DNA from: FEN-1219 sp963728995
GTDB taxonomy: Bacteria; Pseudomonadota; Gammaproteobacteria; Steroidobacterales; Rariloculaceae
Reading direction: 5' to 3'
DNA: 64,000 bases
Assembly (NCBI GenBank): GCA_963728995.1
Contig: CAVSMD010000001.1
Span: 347,435-411,434 of the forward strand
Under the pieces are notes generated by a model that was given only the letters and a program-made list of their open reading frames with translations, ran no database searches and was not told the DNA's origin. Positions 43,594-51,847 of the stretch are shown here, one piece after another. The position numbers were made by a program, and so were the translations under genes. The first letter of the stretch is position 1; the number at the start of each line of letters is the position of its first letter.

Positions 43594-44760
43594 CTAGGGC
43601 CAGAGTCTCTTAGTCGCGAGCGCCGCGCCTTCCGCCAAAGCTCGCAGCTTCGCCCAAACGAGTTGCGGGTGCACACGCCCACCAAGACCGCAATCAGTGC
43701 CGGCCATCACATTCTCCCGCCCCACGACTTCGGCGTACTGCACGAGTCGGTCTGCAACGAGCTCGGGGTGCTCGAGAACGTTCGTCGCATGGCTTACGAC
43801 GCCAGGAATGAGGATCTTCCCCTCCGGCAGATGCGCCACATCGCGCCACACCTTCCACTCATGCGCGTGCCGCACGTTGCCGGCTTCCACCGAATAGGCC
43901 TGGGCCCTGATTTTCAGGAGCAAGTCGACGACATCTTTCAGTTCGACGTCCGTGCTGTGCGGCCCGTGCCAACTTCCCCAACAGAAGTGATACCGCACGC
44001 GGTCTTCCGGCACGCCGTCCAACGCGAGATTCAGGATCTCTACCTGAAACGCCGCCCATTTCCGATATTCCTCCCAAGTGTGGTCGAGGGAAAACCACCA
44101 GTCGTATAGGTCGACAATGCATGGATCGTCGATCTGCAGGACGAATCCATTCTGGACGATCGCCCTGTACTCCTCGTTCAGAGCTTCCGCGACAGCGACG
44201 CAATACTCTTCCTCGGTCGGGTAGTACAGATTCTTGCGGATGCAAACGGTGGCGGGTGAGACCGCAGACATGAAAGCATCCGATACGTCGACATCTGCCA
44301 GAGCACTGCTGAGATTGGCTGCGTCCTTCTTTACATCACCGGCGCCTCTGTAGTCGATGGGTCCGGTGCAGGCGAGCTGGTACGACGCCGCCCGCCCGCC
44401 ACCACCACCTGGTAGTGCGCCGGACTCGTAGAACGCGCGAAAGTCTCGCCTATCCCTGCTCGAGTGTGGGCCAACCTCCGCTATACCCTGCCGCACCTCA
44501 AAACCCGACAGGCGGTGGAACACGTAGGAGGCCCATGCGGCGAAGTCGATGTCCGTTGTCGTGGGTTTTCCGAATTCGCCGTCGTTGACAACGTCGATGT
44601 GAGCGTCTGATTGGTCGCGAACTACGCTCGCAACGGCAAGACGAAGACACGGATCGAGAGCGTCATCGACCCTACCCTCTTTGTACGCGGCGATAAGCGC
44701 GTTTGGCCGATCCAAACTCCCGGCATGCGTCGTCAGTATTCGGCTTTCCGAGCGCTTCAT
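43594..44760 (-). CDS. MetE-like cobalamin-independent methyltransferase domain protein
   Basis: From ATG 44760, preceded by a perfect AGGAGGT. About 388 residues corresponding to the C-terminal catalytic half of methionine synthase MetE: MKRSESRILTTHAGSLDRPN, NDGEFGKPTTTDIDF, FVLQIDDPCIVDLYDWW, then zinc ligands HFCWGSWHGPHST (His-x-Cys), a Glu in SVEAGNVRHAHEW, and the final Cys in NVMAGTDCGLGGRVHP. Stand-alone proteins of this size act on small methyl-thioethers or other methylated compounds, and several occur in catabolic clusters for lignin-like aromatics. A demethylase or methyl-transfer role beside the aromatic hydroxylase is plausible but unproved. Confidence 0.87.
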   Translation of the reverse strand: MKRSESRILTTHAGSLDRPNALIAAYKEGRVDDALDPCLRLAVASVVRDQSDAHIDVVNDGEFGKPTTTDIDFAAWASYVFHRLSGFEVRQGIAEVGPHSSRDRRDFRAFYESGALPGGGGGRAASYQLACTGPIDYRGAGDVKKDAANLSSALADVDVSDAFMSAVSPATVCIRKNLYYPTEEEYCVAVAEALNEEYRAIVQNGFVLQIDDPCIVDLYDWWFSLDHTWEEYRKWAAFQVEILNLALDGVPEDRVRYHFCWGSWHGPHSTDVELKDVVDLLLKIRAQAYSVEAGNVRHAHEWKVWRDVAHLPEGKILIPGVVSHATNVLEHPELVADRLVQYAEVVGRENVMAGTDCGLGGRVHPQLVWAKLRALAEGAALATKRLWP

Positions 44761-44770
44761 GCGTGACCTC

Positions 44771-45016
44771 CTACTGCAGCTTCGCGGGTACGTTAAAAAG
44801 ACCGGCGAAACAAAAGCGGCAGCCACGGTCTCGTAGCACGACTGCCCCGAGCTTCCGTTCGATACCTCGAAAATTATTCGACCCGTACTTGGCGAAGTCG
44901 ATGCCCGCGCCGTGATGTGCGCCATCACGCATATTGATTCGTTTCGCTGAACGAACGATCCGCAATTGGTTCACGAAACGGTGCCACGCGCGCACCCGCG
45001 GCACGCGATCTAGCAT
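44771..45016 (-). CDS. possible small protein of unknown function
   Basis: An 81-residue frame from ATG 45016, two bases after the stop of the DUF6152 gene, so coupled translation is possible. It begins MLDRVPRVRAWHRFVNQLRI and ends CRFCFAGLFNVPAKLQ; it is basic, with no signal peptide and no family I recognise. Position and codon use support it moderately; it could equally be the 3' untranslated part of the operon. Confidence 0.35.
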   Translation of the reverse strand: MLDRVPRVRAWHRFVNQLRIVRSAKRINMRDGAHHGAGIDFAKYGSNNFRGIERKLGAVVLRDRGCRFCFAGLFNVPAKLQ

Positions 45017-45018
45017 GT

Positions 45019-45435
45019 TCACAGAACCCCTTCGTACATGACCATCTTTTTCCCATCCGGCAGTTCGACGGAAAGAAGCGCGCCCCCTGGCTGGCCGGTT
45101 CGCAGAGGCGCTATTACGGCCTTTACATGGTCGCCCGCCTTGAACGTCGTTCTCGTCCACCCGGTTCGGTTCAAGGTGTTGGGGCTTCTGCCCTCTAGCC
45201 CCCACTTTGTCACGCTGCCGTCGCCACTCGTCACGTTGACCCATATCCAGGCGTGCGGGTTTGTCCACTGAACGTCGACAATGTCGCACTCGATCGTCTT
45301 GCGAGCAGCGACATCGAACAGACCAAAGGAATGGTGGGCCTGCACAACGGTTGTACCGATCGCAGTAGTGCAAACGAGGGCGACGGCGGAACCGAAGAAG
45401 GGTCGGCGAATGATACCGGAGCGTCGTGTCTTCAT
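45019..45435 (-). CDS. exported DUF6152-type protein (second copy)
   Basis: A 138-residue paralogue of the protein at 39524-39934. From ATG 45435: twin-Arg-like start MKTRRSGIIRRPFFGSAVAL, then VVQAHHSFGLFDVAARKTIE, DIVDVQWTNPHAWIWVNVTS and EGRSPNTLNRTGWTRTTFKA. The AHHSF and TNPHA signatures are both kept. The ATG overlaps the stop of the upstream DFSGVW-type gene (ATGA, 45432-45435), so the pair is translationally coupled. Periplasmic and of unknown role. The overall order mirrors the first pair. Confidence 0.85.
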   Translation of the reverse strand: MKTRRSGIIRRPFFGSAVALVCTTAIGTTVVQAHHSFGLFDVAARKTIECDIVDVQWTNPHAWIWVNVTSGDGSVTKWGLEGRSPNTLNRTGWTRTTFKAGDHVKAVIAPLRTGQPGGALLSVELPDGKKMVMYEGVL

Positions 45436-46211
45436 TCTGCTATCTCGTGCCGAAGGTCGACATCCGCTCGGCCGTCTTCCGTGGTGGAGTTGCGGTTGTT
45501 CTGCTGGCAGACATATTCGGCGAGTGTCCATTCCGCGCGTCGCCGGTACTGAACATTGACCGCCCATGGCGCTTGCAACGCCACTGGGTCGTGAGTCGTC
45601 ATTTCGATATGAAGGTTATCGGGATCCGACAACCGCATTGTCTCTACGATCCGCATCTTGTCGCTGTGCTGAATTCCGGAGTTCCCCAACCGTGTTTCAG
45701 GTGTAAACCCCACTGAATCGACGACGAGCGTGGTACCTTCCCAATGACCGACCGAGTGGCCGTTGAACGTTGGATCCGGGTCGGCGGGATGCGGACGGCC
45801 GTCGACGAATATCTGCCGCCATTGGCTGAACGCTTCTTGAATGATGGTTACCTTCCCTGCGGTGAAAAGAAACTCCATGGGATAAGGCAAGGTCATGAAG
45901 CCGGGCATTCCCGGCGGGACGCAGTTCGCCCCGTTCGTGTCCTGTATTTCTCCGCGGCGCTGGCGCTCCTGATAGCGATCCCGAAGCTCGGCGTAATGGG
46001 GCGTGAGGTTCGGCTCGGCGCTCCCCCGCCCAAAACCAGGAGGCCCCGTGATCTCCCACACGCCAGAGAAGTCAGCGGTAGCATCCACGGCACGCGCGGG
46101 CATGGCCGGCACAACAACGGCGAGACTCGTAGCCAACAGCAGAGACATCATGGCGCGTTTGGTCAGCAACACGCTCCGACGCCCGAAGGCTTGCTCGTTA
46201 GTAGCGGGCAT
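45432..46211 (-). CDS. exported protein, partner of DUF6152 (DFSGVW type, second copy)
   Basis: A 259-residue protein from ATG 46211, preceded by AAGGAACAGGG. It has a signal peptide (MMSLLLATSLAVVVPAMPAR), then TADFSGVWEITGPPGFGRGS, WRQIFVDGRPHPADPDPTFN and GHSVGHWEGTTLVVDSVGFT, matching phrases of the 39958-41013 protein; it lacks that protein's N-terminal beta-sandwich. Function unknown. Coupled to the DUF6152 gene by a four-base overlap. The recurrence of this pair within one module suggests divergence for two related substrates or targets. Confidence 0.78.
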   Translation of the reverse strand: MPATNEQAFGRRSVLLTKRAMMSLLLATSLAVVVPAMPARAVDATADFSGVWEITGPPGFGRGSAEPNLTPHYAELRDRYQERQRRGEIQDTNGANCVPPGMPGFMTLPYPMEFLFTAGKVTIIQEAFSQWRQIFVDGRPHPADPDPTFNGHSVGHWEGTTLVVDSVGFTPETRLGNSGIQHSDKMRIVETMRLSDPDNLHIEMTTHDPVALQAPWAVNVQYRRRAEWTLAEYVCQQNNRNSTTEDGRADVDLRHEIAE

Positions 46212-46771
46212 CCCTGTTCCTTGGATTAGCATCGTTGAGTTCGGAGGAGTCGTCGACGCCGACGTAGAGGGGGCACGCCCGAACGCGACCGAGGAACGAC
46301 GTTCGAATCGCGAACCGCTTGGGCGAGTCGTGGATAAGCGCACTGTTCACAGCGCAAAGAATATGAGCCGCATTAGCGGCGAAAAATACCCCCCGGATTT
46401 CTCGTCGTCAGAAGAGATGCGACCGGACTTGCGACACAGTACGGGTGAGAAGGCTTTTCGAGAACTCCCGGGTCAACCGCAACTCATGGCCTTGTATAAG
46501 GTCGACACGGCTGACGTCCGCGCTCTCGAAGACGACGTCGAAGGGCCCGTCAAACGTCGCTGCAACCCATCAGGGCCCGTCACGATTGCACGGCGCTGCA
46601 CCTAGCGCGCGAGATCATCACACCGTGAATCGCGGCCCGCGCCGATCGCGAGCTCGAGCGATGTGGGATAGTCAACGCCTACAAACCGTTCAAACGCTGC
46701 TCAACCGGGCCAAGAATATCCCCGGCGGACCATCTCGGGGCCGGTTAAGTGTGGGATGAACCCACAAGAAG
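46212..46771. other. intergenic region with a degenerate repeat arm
   Basis: About 560 bases without a supportable gene. At 46556-46600 the text CGCTGCAACCCATCAGGGCC then GTCACGATTGCACGGCGCTGC resembles the right arm of the attachment repeats (CGCTGCAACCTATCAGGACG, AATCACAACGGCACTGG), so an older, decayed copy may lie here. A small hairpin TGTGGG-ATGAA-CCCACA (46750-46766) precedes repeat C by five bases. Confidence 0.5.
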
Positions 46772-46929
46772 TGGTGGAGCAGAAGGGGATCGAACCCTCG
46801 ACCTCCGCATTGCAAAAGCGATTCGAGACTCGCAACTAATTGATCTAGCTACTACGACCGGACGACGCCCACTGCACCCTCTCAGGACGAATCACAACGG
46901 TACTGGACCGCGTCCCGCAAAACTCCCGC
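46772..46929. repeat. tRNA-Ala attachment-site repeat, copy C (right arm only)
   Basis: Core from 46772, right arm to 46929. The anticodon-loop side carries one change (GCATTGCAAAAGCG where others have GCATTGCGAAAGCG). No left arm. The right arm is the most diverged of the five (TGCACCCTCTCAGGACG). Confidence 0.83.
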
Positions 46930-46962
46930 GACGAATTCTCTGATTTGAAGGGGCGGCTGCGA

Positions 46963-46997
46963 CTCTTTTTTTTTAATGGGTTCTCGGGAAAAAAGAG
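46963..46997 (-). terminator. candidate terminator of the kinase-enolase-dehydrogenase operon
   Basis: Arms CTCTTTTTT and AAAAAAGAG around an 18-base loop, 12 bases after the dehydrogenase stop on the minus strand. It is AT-rich and weak as a stem but contains runs of T on both strands, so it could act in both directions. Confidence 0.4.
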
Positions 46998-47008
46998 CGC
47001 AGCATGGC

Positions 47009-47953
47009 TCACACCACGCGGTGGACTAGCGTCTCTCCTACGGCTAGCCGCCGGGTGTTCTCCGATGCCACTTTGAGACTGCGTTCCCAGGTCTGATCGG
47101 TCAGCCAGGCCACGTGCGGCGCCAGCACCACGTTGTCGAGCGCGAATATCGCTTCATGCTCGTCCGGCGGTTCGACAGCAAGCACGTCGAGTCCCGCGCC
47201 GCTGAGCTGGCCGGTGCGCAGTGCGGCGACCAACGCGGGTTGGTCGACGAGGCCACCGCGCGCTGTGTTGATCAGGATCGCGCCCCGCTTCATCAGGCCC
47301 AGTCGGCGCTCGTCGATGAGCCGCTCGGTCTCCGCCGTCAGCGGGAGGTGCAGCGAAACAATGTCGCTTTCGCGAAGCAGGTCATCGAGCGCTCGCCAGT
47401 CGCCCGGCGCCGCAACTGGCCTGCGCGCGAAATAGAGCACTCGGGCTCCGAGTGCGGTGAGCATTGGTGCCATACACTGCGGTATGGCGCCATAACCCAC
47501 TAGACCGATCGTCGAGCCACCGATCTCACCGATGCCGTCGCTGCGCTGCGCTGGCGGGGTCCATTGCCCCGACCGCACGCCCGTATCGAACATCCTGATG
47601 CGCCTCAGCGCTGCGAACATGAGCGCCAGCGTCATCTCGGCTACGGCACGCGTGTTCGTGCCCGGCATGTTGCACACGGCAATTCCGCGCGCCTTCGCGG
47701 CGTCGAGGTCGATGGTGTTGACGCCGACGCCGATCTTCTGGATGAGCCGCAACTTCGGCGAGCGCGCGATTCGCGCCGCGTCCACGGGCGTCAAGAGATG
47801 CCACAGTACCTCGGCTTCCGGCGCTGCACGTTGATAGTCCGCTTCATCGCGCGCGCCCACTGACACAATCGTCAGCTCATCCGACTGCAGCGCCTCGAGG
47901 CGCGCCGCAAGCGCCGGCCCTACATCACAATGCAACAGCACGCGCATGCTCAT
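47009..47953 (-). CDS. D-isomer-specific 2-hydroxyacid dehydrogenase
   Basis: A 314-residue enzyme interconverting a 2-oxo acid and a D-2-hydroxy acid with NAD(P). It has NAD-domain IGLVGYGAIPQCMAPMLTAL (GxGxxxQ form), the conserved INTARGGLVDQPALVAALRT with catalytic Arg, the Glu in LDVLAVEPPDEHE and the catalytic His in VVLAPHVAWLTDQTWE. Start at ATG 47953 (MSMRVLLHCD), overlapping the enolase stop by four bases. It is the last gene of a three-gene coupled operon after a kinase and an enolase homologue; together they imply a path through a phosphorylated hydroxy acid or enol-phosphate. The substrate is unknown. A 12-residue relic of a close relative lies at 34375. Confidence 0.92.
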   Translation of the reverse strand: MSMRVLLHCDVGPALAARLEALQSDELTIVSVGARDEADYQRAAPEAEVLWHLLTPVDAARIARSPKLRLIQKIGVGVNTIDLDAAKARGIAVCNMPGTNTRAVAEMTLALMFAALRRIRMFDTGVRSGQWTPPAQRSDGIGEIGGSTIGLVGYGAIPQCMAPMLTALGARVLYFARRPVAAPGDWRALDDLLRESDIVSLHLPLTAETERLIDERRLGLMKRGAILINTARGGLVDQPALVAALRTGQLSGAGLDVLAVEPPDEHEAIFALDNVVLAPHVAWLTDQTWERSLKVASENTRRLAVGETLVHRVV

Positions 47954-49239
47954 CGTCCCCAGGGAAACGCTGAGCGCGGCGGCAGGCGGCCGTTGTGGAG
48001 TTGCTCCGCGAGCCGCAGACCTTCGTTCCACTTCGCCATCCGCTCGGAACGCGTGAACGAGCCGACCTTCAGCTGGCGAATACCCCAGCCGACGGCAAGG
48101 TGCACGATGGTCGTGTCCTCTGTCTCACCGGAGCGCGCCGAGACGAGCGCGCCCCAGCCACGCCTCCGGGCCGCTTCCCAGGCGGACTTCGCTTCAGTCA
48201 ACGTCCCCGCTTGATTCGGCTTGACCAGAACCGCGTTGCAGGCCCCAAGCGTCGCAGCGCGATCAACCCGCGCGGCGTTGGTCACCAGGAAATCATCGCC
48301 GATCACCTGCACGCGCTCGCCGACCGCCCGAGTGAAACGCACCAAACCCTGATCATCGTCCTCGGCCAATGGGTCCTCGATGGCGACGATCGGATAGCGT
48401 TGCAACCAACCGAGCAGCATGGCTGTCATGTCGTCGCTGTCGAGTTCCTTCGCGCCGCCGCGCGCCCGCGCCAGGCGATAACGCCCACCCTTCCCGAACT
48501 CCGATGCCGCGATGTCGAGCGAGATCGCCATCTCCTCGCCCGGCCTCAGGCCGGCGCGCTCGATAGCGCGCACTAACCACTCCAACGCCTGCTCGTTGTC
48601 GTCGAACGCTGGCCAGAAGCCGCCCTCGTCCGCGACCCCCTGCAGGCGCCCCGCCTCGCTCATGATTTTTCCGGCAGCGCGGTAAACCTCCGCGGTCCAG
48701 TCCAGGGCCTCGGCAAAGGTCGACGCGCCAACCGCGATCACCATGAAATCCTGCACGTCAACGCGTCTGCCGGCGTGCGCACCACCGCCGAATATTTGAA
48801 TTTCAGGTAGGGGCAGCAACGCGTCATCGCCGCCGCCAAGATGCCGCCACAACGGCAAACCGCGCGCCGCGGCACCGGCATGCGCTACCGCCATCGACGT
48901 CGCGACCATGGCGTTTGCGCCGATACGTGATTTATCCGGTGTGCCGTCGTGAGCGATCATCGCCGCATCGATCGCCCCTTGATCGGCGGCGTCGCGCCCA
49001 TGCAGCGCGGGTGCGATCTCCTGATCGATGGCTGCCAACGCCTGGCGGACGTCCATTCCACCGAACGGCGCGCCACCATCGCGCCTATCCAGCGCTTCGC
49101 CCGATCCAGTGGATGCGCCCGCCGGCGCGATGGCACGCCCCAACGCACCACCGGCGAGATGCACATCGACCTCAATGGTCGGACGGCCGCGCGAGTCCCA
49201 GACGCGGCGCCCGACGACGCGCTCAATTGCGCTGCTCAT
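47950..49239 (-). CDS. eno: enolase-family protein, probably specialised paralogue
   Basis: A 429-residue enolase relative. Recognisable blocks are GRRVWDSRGRPTIEVDVHLA, APAGASTGSGEALDRRDGG, IFGGGAHAGRRVDVQDFMVI (catalytic His), GVADEGGFWPAFDDNEQAL (Glu), ISLDIAASEFGKGG, IEDPLAEDD and GDDFLVTN (metal Asp/Glu), CNAVLVKPNQAGTLTEAKSA (catalytic Lys), ARSGETEDTTIVHLAVG and VGSFTRSERMAKWNE. All ligands look present, but usual invariant stretches are altered (NIINGGAHA reads QIFGGGAHA), so I do not think it is the housekeeping glycolytic enzyme. Its place between a kinase and a hydroxyacid dehydrogenase suggests dehydration of another 2-phospho acid, as for the enolase homologues in phosphonate or phosphinothricin pathways. 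Overlaps both neighbours by four bases. Confidence 0.85.
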   Translation of the reverse strand: MSSAIERVVGRRVWDSRGRPTIEVDVHLAGGALGRAIAPAGASTGSGEALDRRDGGAPFGGMDVRQALAAIDQEIAPALHGRDAADQGAIDAAMIAHDGTPDKSRIGANAMVATSMAVAHAGAAARGLPLWRHLGGGDDALLPLPEIQIFGGGAHAGRRVDVQDFMVIAVGASTFAEALDWTAEVYRAAGKIMSEAGRLQGVADEGGFWPAFDDNEQALEWLVRAIERAGLRPGEEMAISLDIAASEFGKGGRYRLARARGGAKELDSDDMTAMLLGWLQRYPIVAIEDPLAEDDDQGLVRFTRAVGERVQVIGDDFLVTNAARVDRAATLGACNAVLVKPNQAGTLTEAKSAWEAARRRGWGALVSARSGETEDTTIVHLAVGWGIRQLKVGSFTRSERMAKWNEGLRLAEQLHNGRLPPRSAFPWGR

Positions 49240-50246
49240 CTAGCGAGCTCCGCGGCCCAGGCGTTACGTACATCGCCAGGCGTGGCCGGCTGCTCGAGCA
49301 GCAACTGCCGCGCCACGCGGCGCACACGATCTTTGTCGGACTGCAACGTCACATACTCCACCGGCGATTTGCCGTCGACACGAGCTAACAACAACCCAGG
49401 CAACAGCCGCGCAGCGCGGCCCAACACGTCGACCTCAGGCTCCCAATCGACTCCGCGAGCGTAGCTGGCGACCAGCAAATCGAACGCGACCAACAGCTGT
49501 TCTCGCGCCATCGGCGCCAACAGGCATTTGAGTAGTAGATGATTTAAGCAGAAGGCGAGATCGAACGCGGGGTCGCCAAACCAGGCGCACTCCGCGTCGA
49601 GAAAAATCGGACCCTTTGGCCCTATCAAGATGTTCTTCGGGCTGACGTCGCCGTGCACCAGAGCGCACTTGTTGGTTGCCGTCACGCGTACGAGCTCGTG
49701 CAACGCCGACGCGAGCCCTGGATGAAGGCGTGCGGTAGCTTCCAGATATGGCTCGAGACGGATCGCATGAAAGATTGCGTCCGTCGGAAACTGCGGCGGT
49801 ATAGATGGATCGCGCGCTGTACCGGCATGGATGCGCGATAGCCGATCCCCCACGGCACGCGCCACGTCGAGGTCGACGCGACCCTGACGCAGGTCCTCCT
49901 TCCACAGCCGGTGCTGCGCTGAATCGAGGAACTCCATGGCGAAAGTGCCGTGTTGCGGATCGTGCCCCAGCACCTTCGGCACCGCGTCAGGCGTCAGCCG
50001 CGCCACCGTTCGCATCCACGCGACTTCGTACGCATTGCGGGAAATAGGGGCCTGCCAATCCTGGGCGACCTTGAGCTTTGCTAAGGCGCGCTTTACGCAA
50101 ACCGCTCCGCTTGGCAAGTCGATCCGCCAGATGTCTGAGGAAACGCCACCCGTCAGCGCGTGAGCCGCCACGCGTTCACCAGGTGCCAAAAGACCGAAGC
50201 GGCGCAGCGAATCCGCAATCTCCGGAGGTGGTTCTAGCATGGTCAT
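49236..50246 (-). CDS. phosphotransferase of the aminoglycoside/choline kinase fold
   Basis: A 336-residue kinase from ATG 50246 (MTMLEPPPEIADSLRRFGLL). Protein-kinase-like blocks: ATP-binding ALTGGVSSDIWRIDLPSG with the Lys in AVCVKRALAKLK, the catalytic loop KCALVHGDVSPKNILIGPKG (Asp and Asn), and the metal site PIFLDAECAWFGDPAFDLAF. This is the APH/homoserine-kinase/choline-kinase group, which phosphorylates a small-molecule hydroxyl. Being first in an operon with an enolase and a 2-hydroxyacid dehydrogenase, it probably makes the phosphorylated substrate for them rather than inactivating antibiotics. Overlaps the enolase start by four bases. Confidence 0.87.
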   Translation of the reverse strand: MTMLEPPPEIADSLRRFGLLAPGERVAAHALTGGVSSDIWRIDLPSGAVCVKRALAKLKVAQDWQAPISRNAYEVAWMRTVARLTPDAVPKVLGHDPQHGTFAMEFLDSAQHRLWKEDLRQGRVDLDVARAVGDRLSRIHAGTARDPSIPPQFPTDAIFHAIRLEPYLEATARLHPGLASALHELVRVTATNKCALVHGDVSPKNILIGPKGPIFLDAECAWFGDPAFDLAFCLNHLLLKCLLAPMAREQLLVAFDLLVASYARGVDWEPEVDVLGRAARLLPGLLLARVDGKSPVEYVTLQSDKDRVRRVARQLLLEQPATPGDVRNAWAAELAR

Positions 50247-50336
50247 CGCGCAGCGATGCTCTCCGCCGAGCGCGCCGCGCGTCAAGCCCGGCGTCGCGTC
50301 ACTTTCCCGCAGATGACTCTTCTCCGGAGTGTCGGC

Positions 50337-50707
50337 GTCAGACGGCGGCCGAAGGCGCGATGTTTACACCACTTTATCCCGCATTCTCGAGGCTGCGCTC
50401 TCATCCGTGTTCGATGAACATAGGCGCCGTTAGTTGGAGCAAGGCGAGCACGAGCAGCGAGGGGATAGTTGTATGAGCTAGTCCGCGATCGGAAACGAAC
50501 GCATCAACGACGAGACGAATAGTCCGTAAATCATTGATGCTATGGTGGGTTGGTGGAGCAGAAGGGGATCGAACCCTCGACCTCCGCATTGCGAAAGCGA
50601 TTCGAGATTCGTAACTGATGATTCAACTACTGCGCTCGGAAGACGTCCGCTGCAACCTATCAGGACGAATCACAACCCCACTGGACTGAGTCCCGCAAAA
50701 ATCCCGC
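50337..50707. repeat. tRNA-Ala attachment-site repeat, copy D (both arms)
   Basis: Left arm 50337-50550 (starts with the text GCGGCCGAAGGCGCGATG, includes CATTCTCGAGGCTGCGC and ATTGATGCTATGGTGGGT), tRNA core from 50551, right arm to about 50707. The left arm is longer than that recognised in copy A because it keeps the first 50 bases or so. Confidence 0.87.
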
Positions 50708-50733
50708 AAACAATTGCACGGCCTTCTTTGCTG

Positions 50734-51696
50734 CTAGCTAACTCTTCGGCGAGGACGGGTGGCCACGCGCTTAGTGCTTTTCGCTTCCGCGGGAAGGCTC
50801 GCCTTCGCTCGACCCGCCAGCAACTGCACGGCACGTTCTTCAAAGGGTGCAAGCTCGCTTCCTCGCATGCGCGAGAGGACAAACACCAGCCGGCGAATGT
50901 GCCACGCCCGGCGCTGCAGTTCGACTAGGCGACCCTGAGCCAAGTCTTCGGCGATCAAATCCACGGGCATGTGGCCCCAGCTGAGTCCCGCAATCAAGAG
51001 GTCGCGTTTTGCTCCCAGGTCGTTGACTAACCACTGCCGCTCCCCCGCTACCCCCTTCTGGGTCTTCTCTGCGGCCGGCTGGTTGTCGGTCACGACTGAC
51101 TGCACGTGCTCGCTGAATTCGTCGAGCGTTATCGCCCGGCCGATGCCCGCCAGAGGGTGCGTCGGAGCACACACCGTGACCATCTGCGCCTCGCACAGCC
51201 AGTGTCGCTCAATAGCGCTCCTATTTACTTCGGGGACATCCGAAATGGTAACCGCGAGGGAGCAATCCCCTGCCAGTACCAGTGCCTCACCACCCTGCAT
51301 AGTCGTCATGCGCAGACTGATCGCAGCCGTTGGCGATTCGCGCTCGAGCGCACGCAGGCACTCGATTAGGCGCGCCCTTGGAAAGTAGGTATCGACGGCG
51401 ATCGAGAGCCTCGCAACACCTTCCACCGAAATCGACCTCGCCCGGTTCTTTAGATCTTCCGTCCGAGCAATGACCGCACGCGCATCAGGTAGAAGACTGC
51501 GCCCGGCGGCGGTCAATTCGGCTCTTCGCGCGTCCCGCTCAAACAGTTCGACGCGGAGAGCTGTCTCCAATGCGGAGATTGCGTGGCTCACGGCCGATTG
51601 AGCGCGCCGAAGGCGTCGCGCTGCGCCCGTGAAGCTTGTCTCCTCGCACACGGCGACAAAGGTACGAAGTTGGTTAATTGTGATGGTATCGAGCAC
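50734..51696 (-). CDS. LysR-family transcriptional regulator
   Basis: A 320-residue regulator with HTH TINQLRTFVAVCEETSFTGA then ARRLRRAQSAVSHAISALET (residues 5-45) and a standard effector domain (ARLSIAVDTYFPRARLIECL, ITLDEFSEHVQSVVTD). It begins with GTG at 51696. The C-terminus carries an unusual basic tail (STKRVATRPRRRVS). It is divergent, over about 150 bases, from the reductase gene at 51848, so it probably regulates that reductase/SDR/methyltransferase set, perhaps in response to redox or electrophile stress. Low GC in the intergenic region marks the promoter. Confidence 0.92.
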   Translation of the reverse strand: MLDTITINQLRTFVAVCEETSFTGAARRLRRAQSAVSHAISALETALRVELFERDARRAELTAAGRSLLPDARAVIARTEDLKNRARSISVEGVARLSIAVDTYFPRARLIECLRALERESPTAAISLRMTTMQGGEALVLAGDCSLAVTISDVPEVNRSAIERHWLCEAQMVTVCAPTHPLAGIGRAITLDEFSEHVQSVVTDNQPAAEKTQKGVAGERQWLVNDLGAKRDLLIAGLSWGHMPVDLIAEDLAQGRLVELQRRAWHIRRLVFVLSRMRGSELAPFEERAVQLLAGRAKASLPAEAKSTKRVATRPRRRVS

Positions 51697-51847
51697 TACA
51701 TCTACTCTTTAGATGGCTTTCAGCGATATTTAGTCACTTATGGAGATGAGTCAAGCGACATACAGTCAGCATCAAGCGGCGTCGGCTGCGGTAGTGCGAG
51801 CCGAGAGCGATGGATAGATCACGTGTGCAGCAAGGTGAAACAGCGAA

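Noticed and set aside
42264..43685. A 473-residue minus-strand frame opposite the FAD monooxygenase
   Set aside because: No motifs, and the plus strand has every flavoprotein motif in order.
49236..50246. Aminoglycoside resistance gene
   Set aside because: The fold is shared with many small-molecule kinases, and coupling to an enolase and a dehydrogenase argues for a metabolic role.
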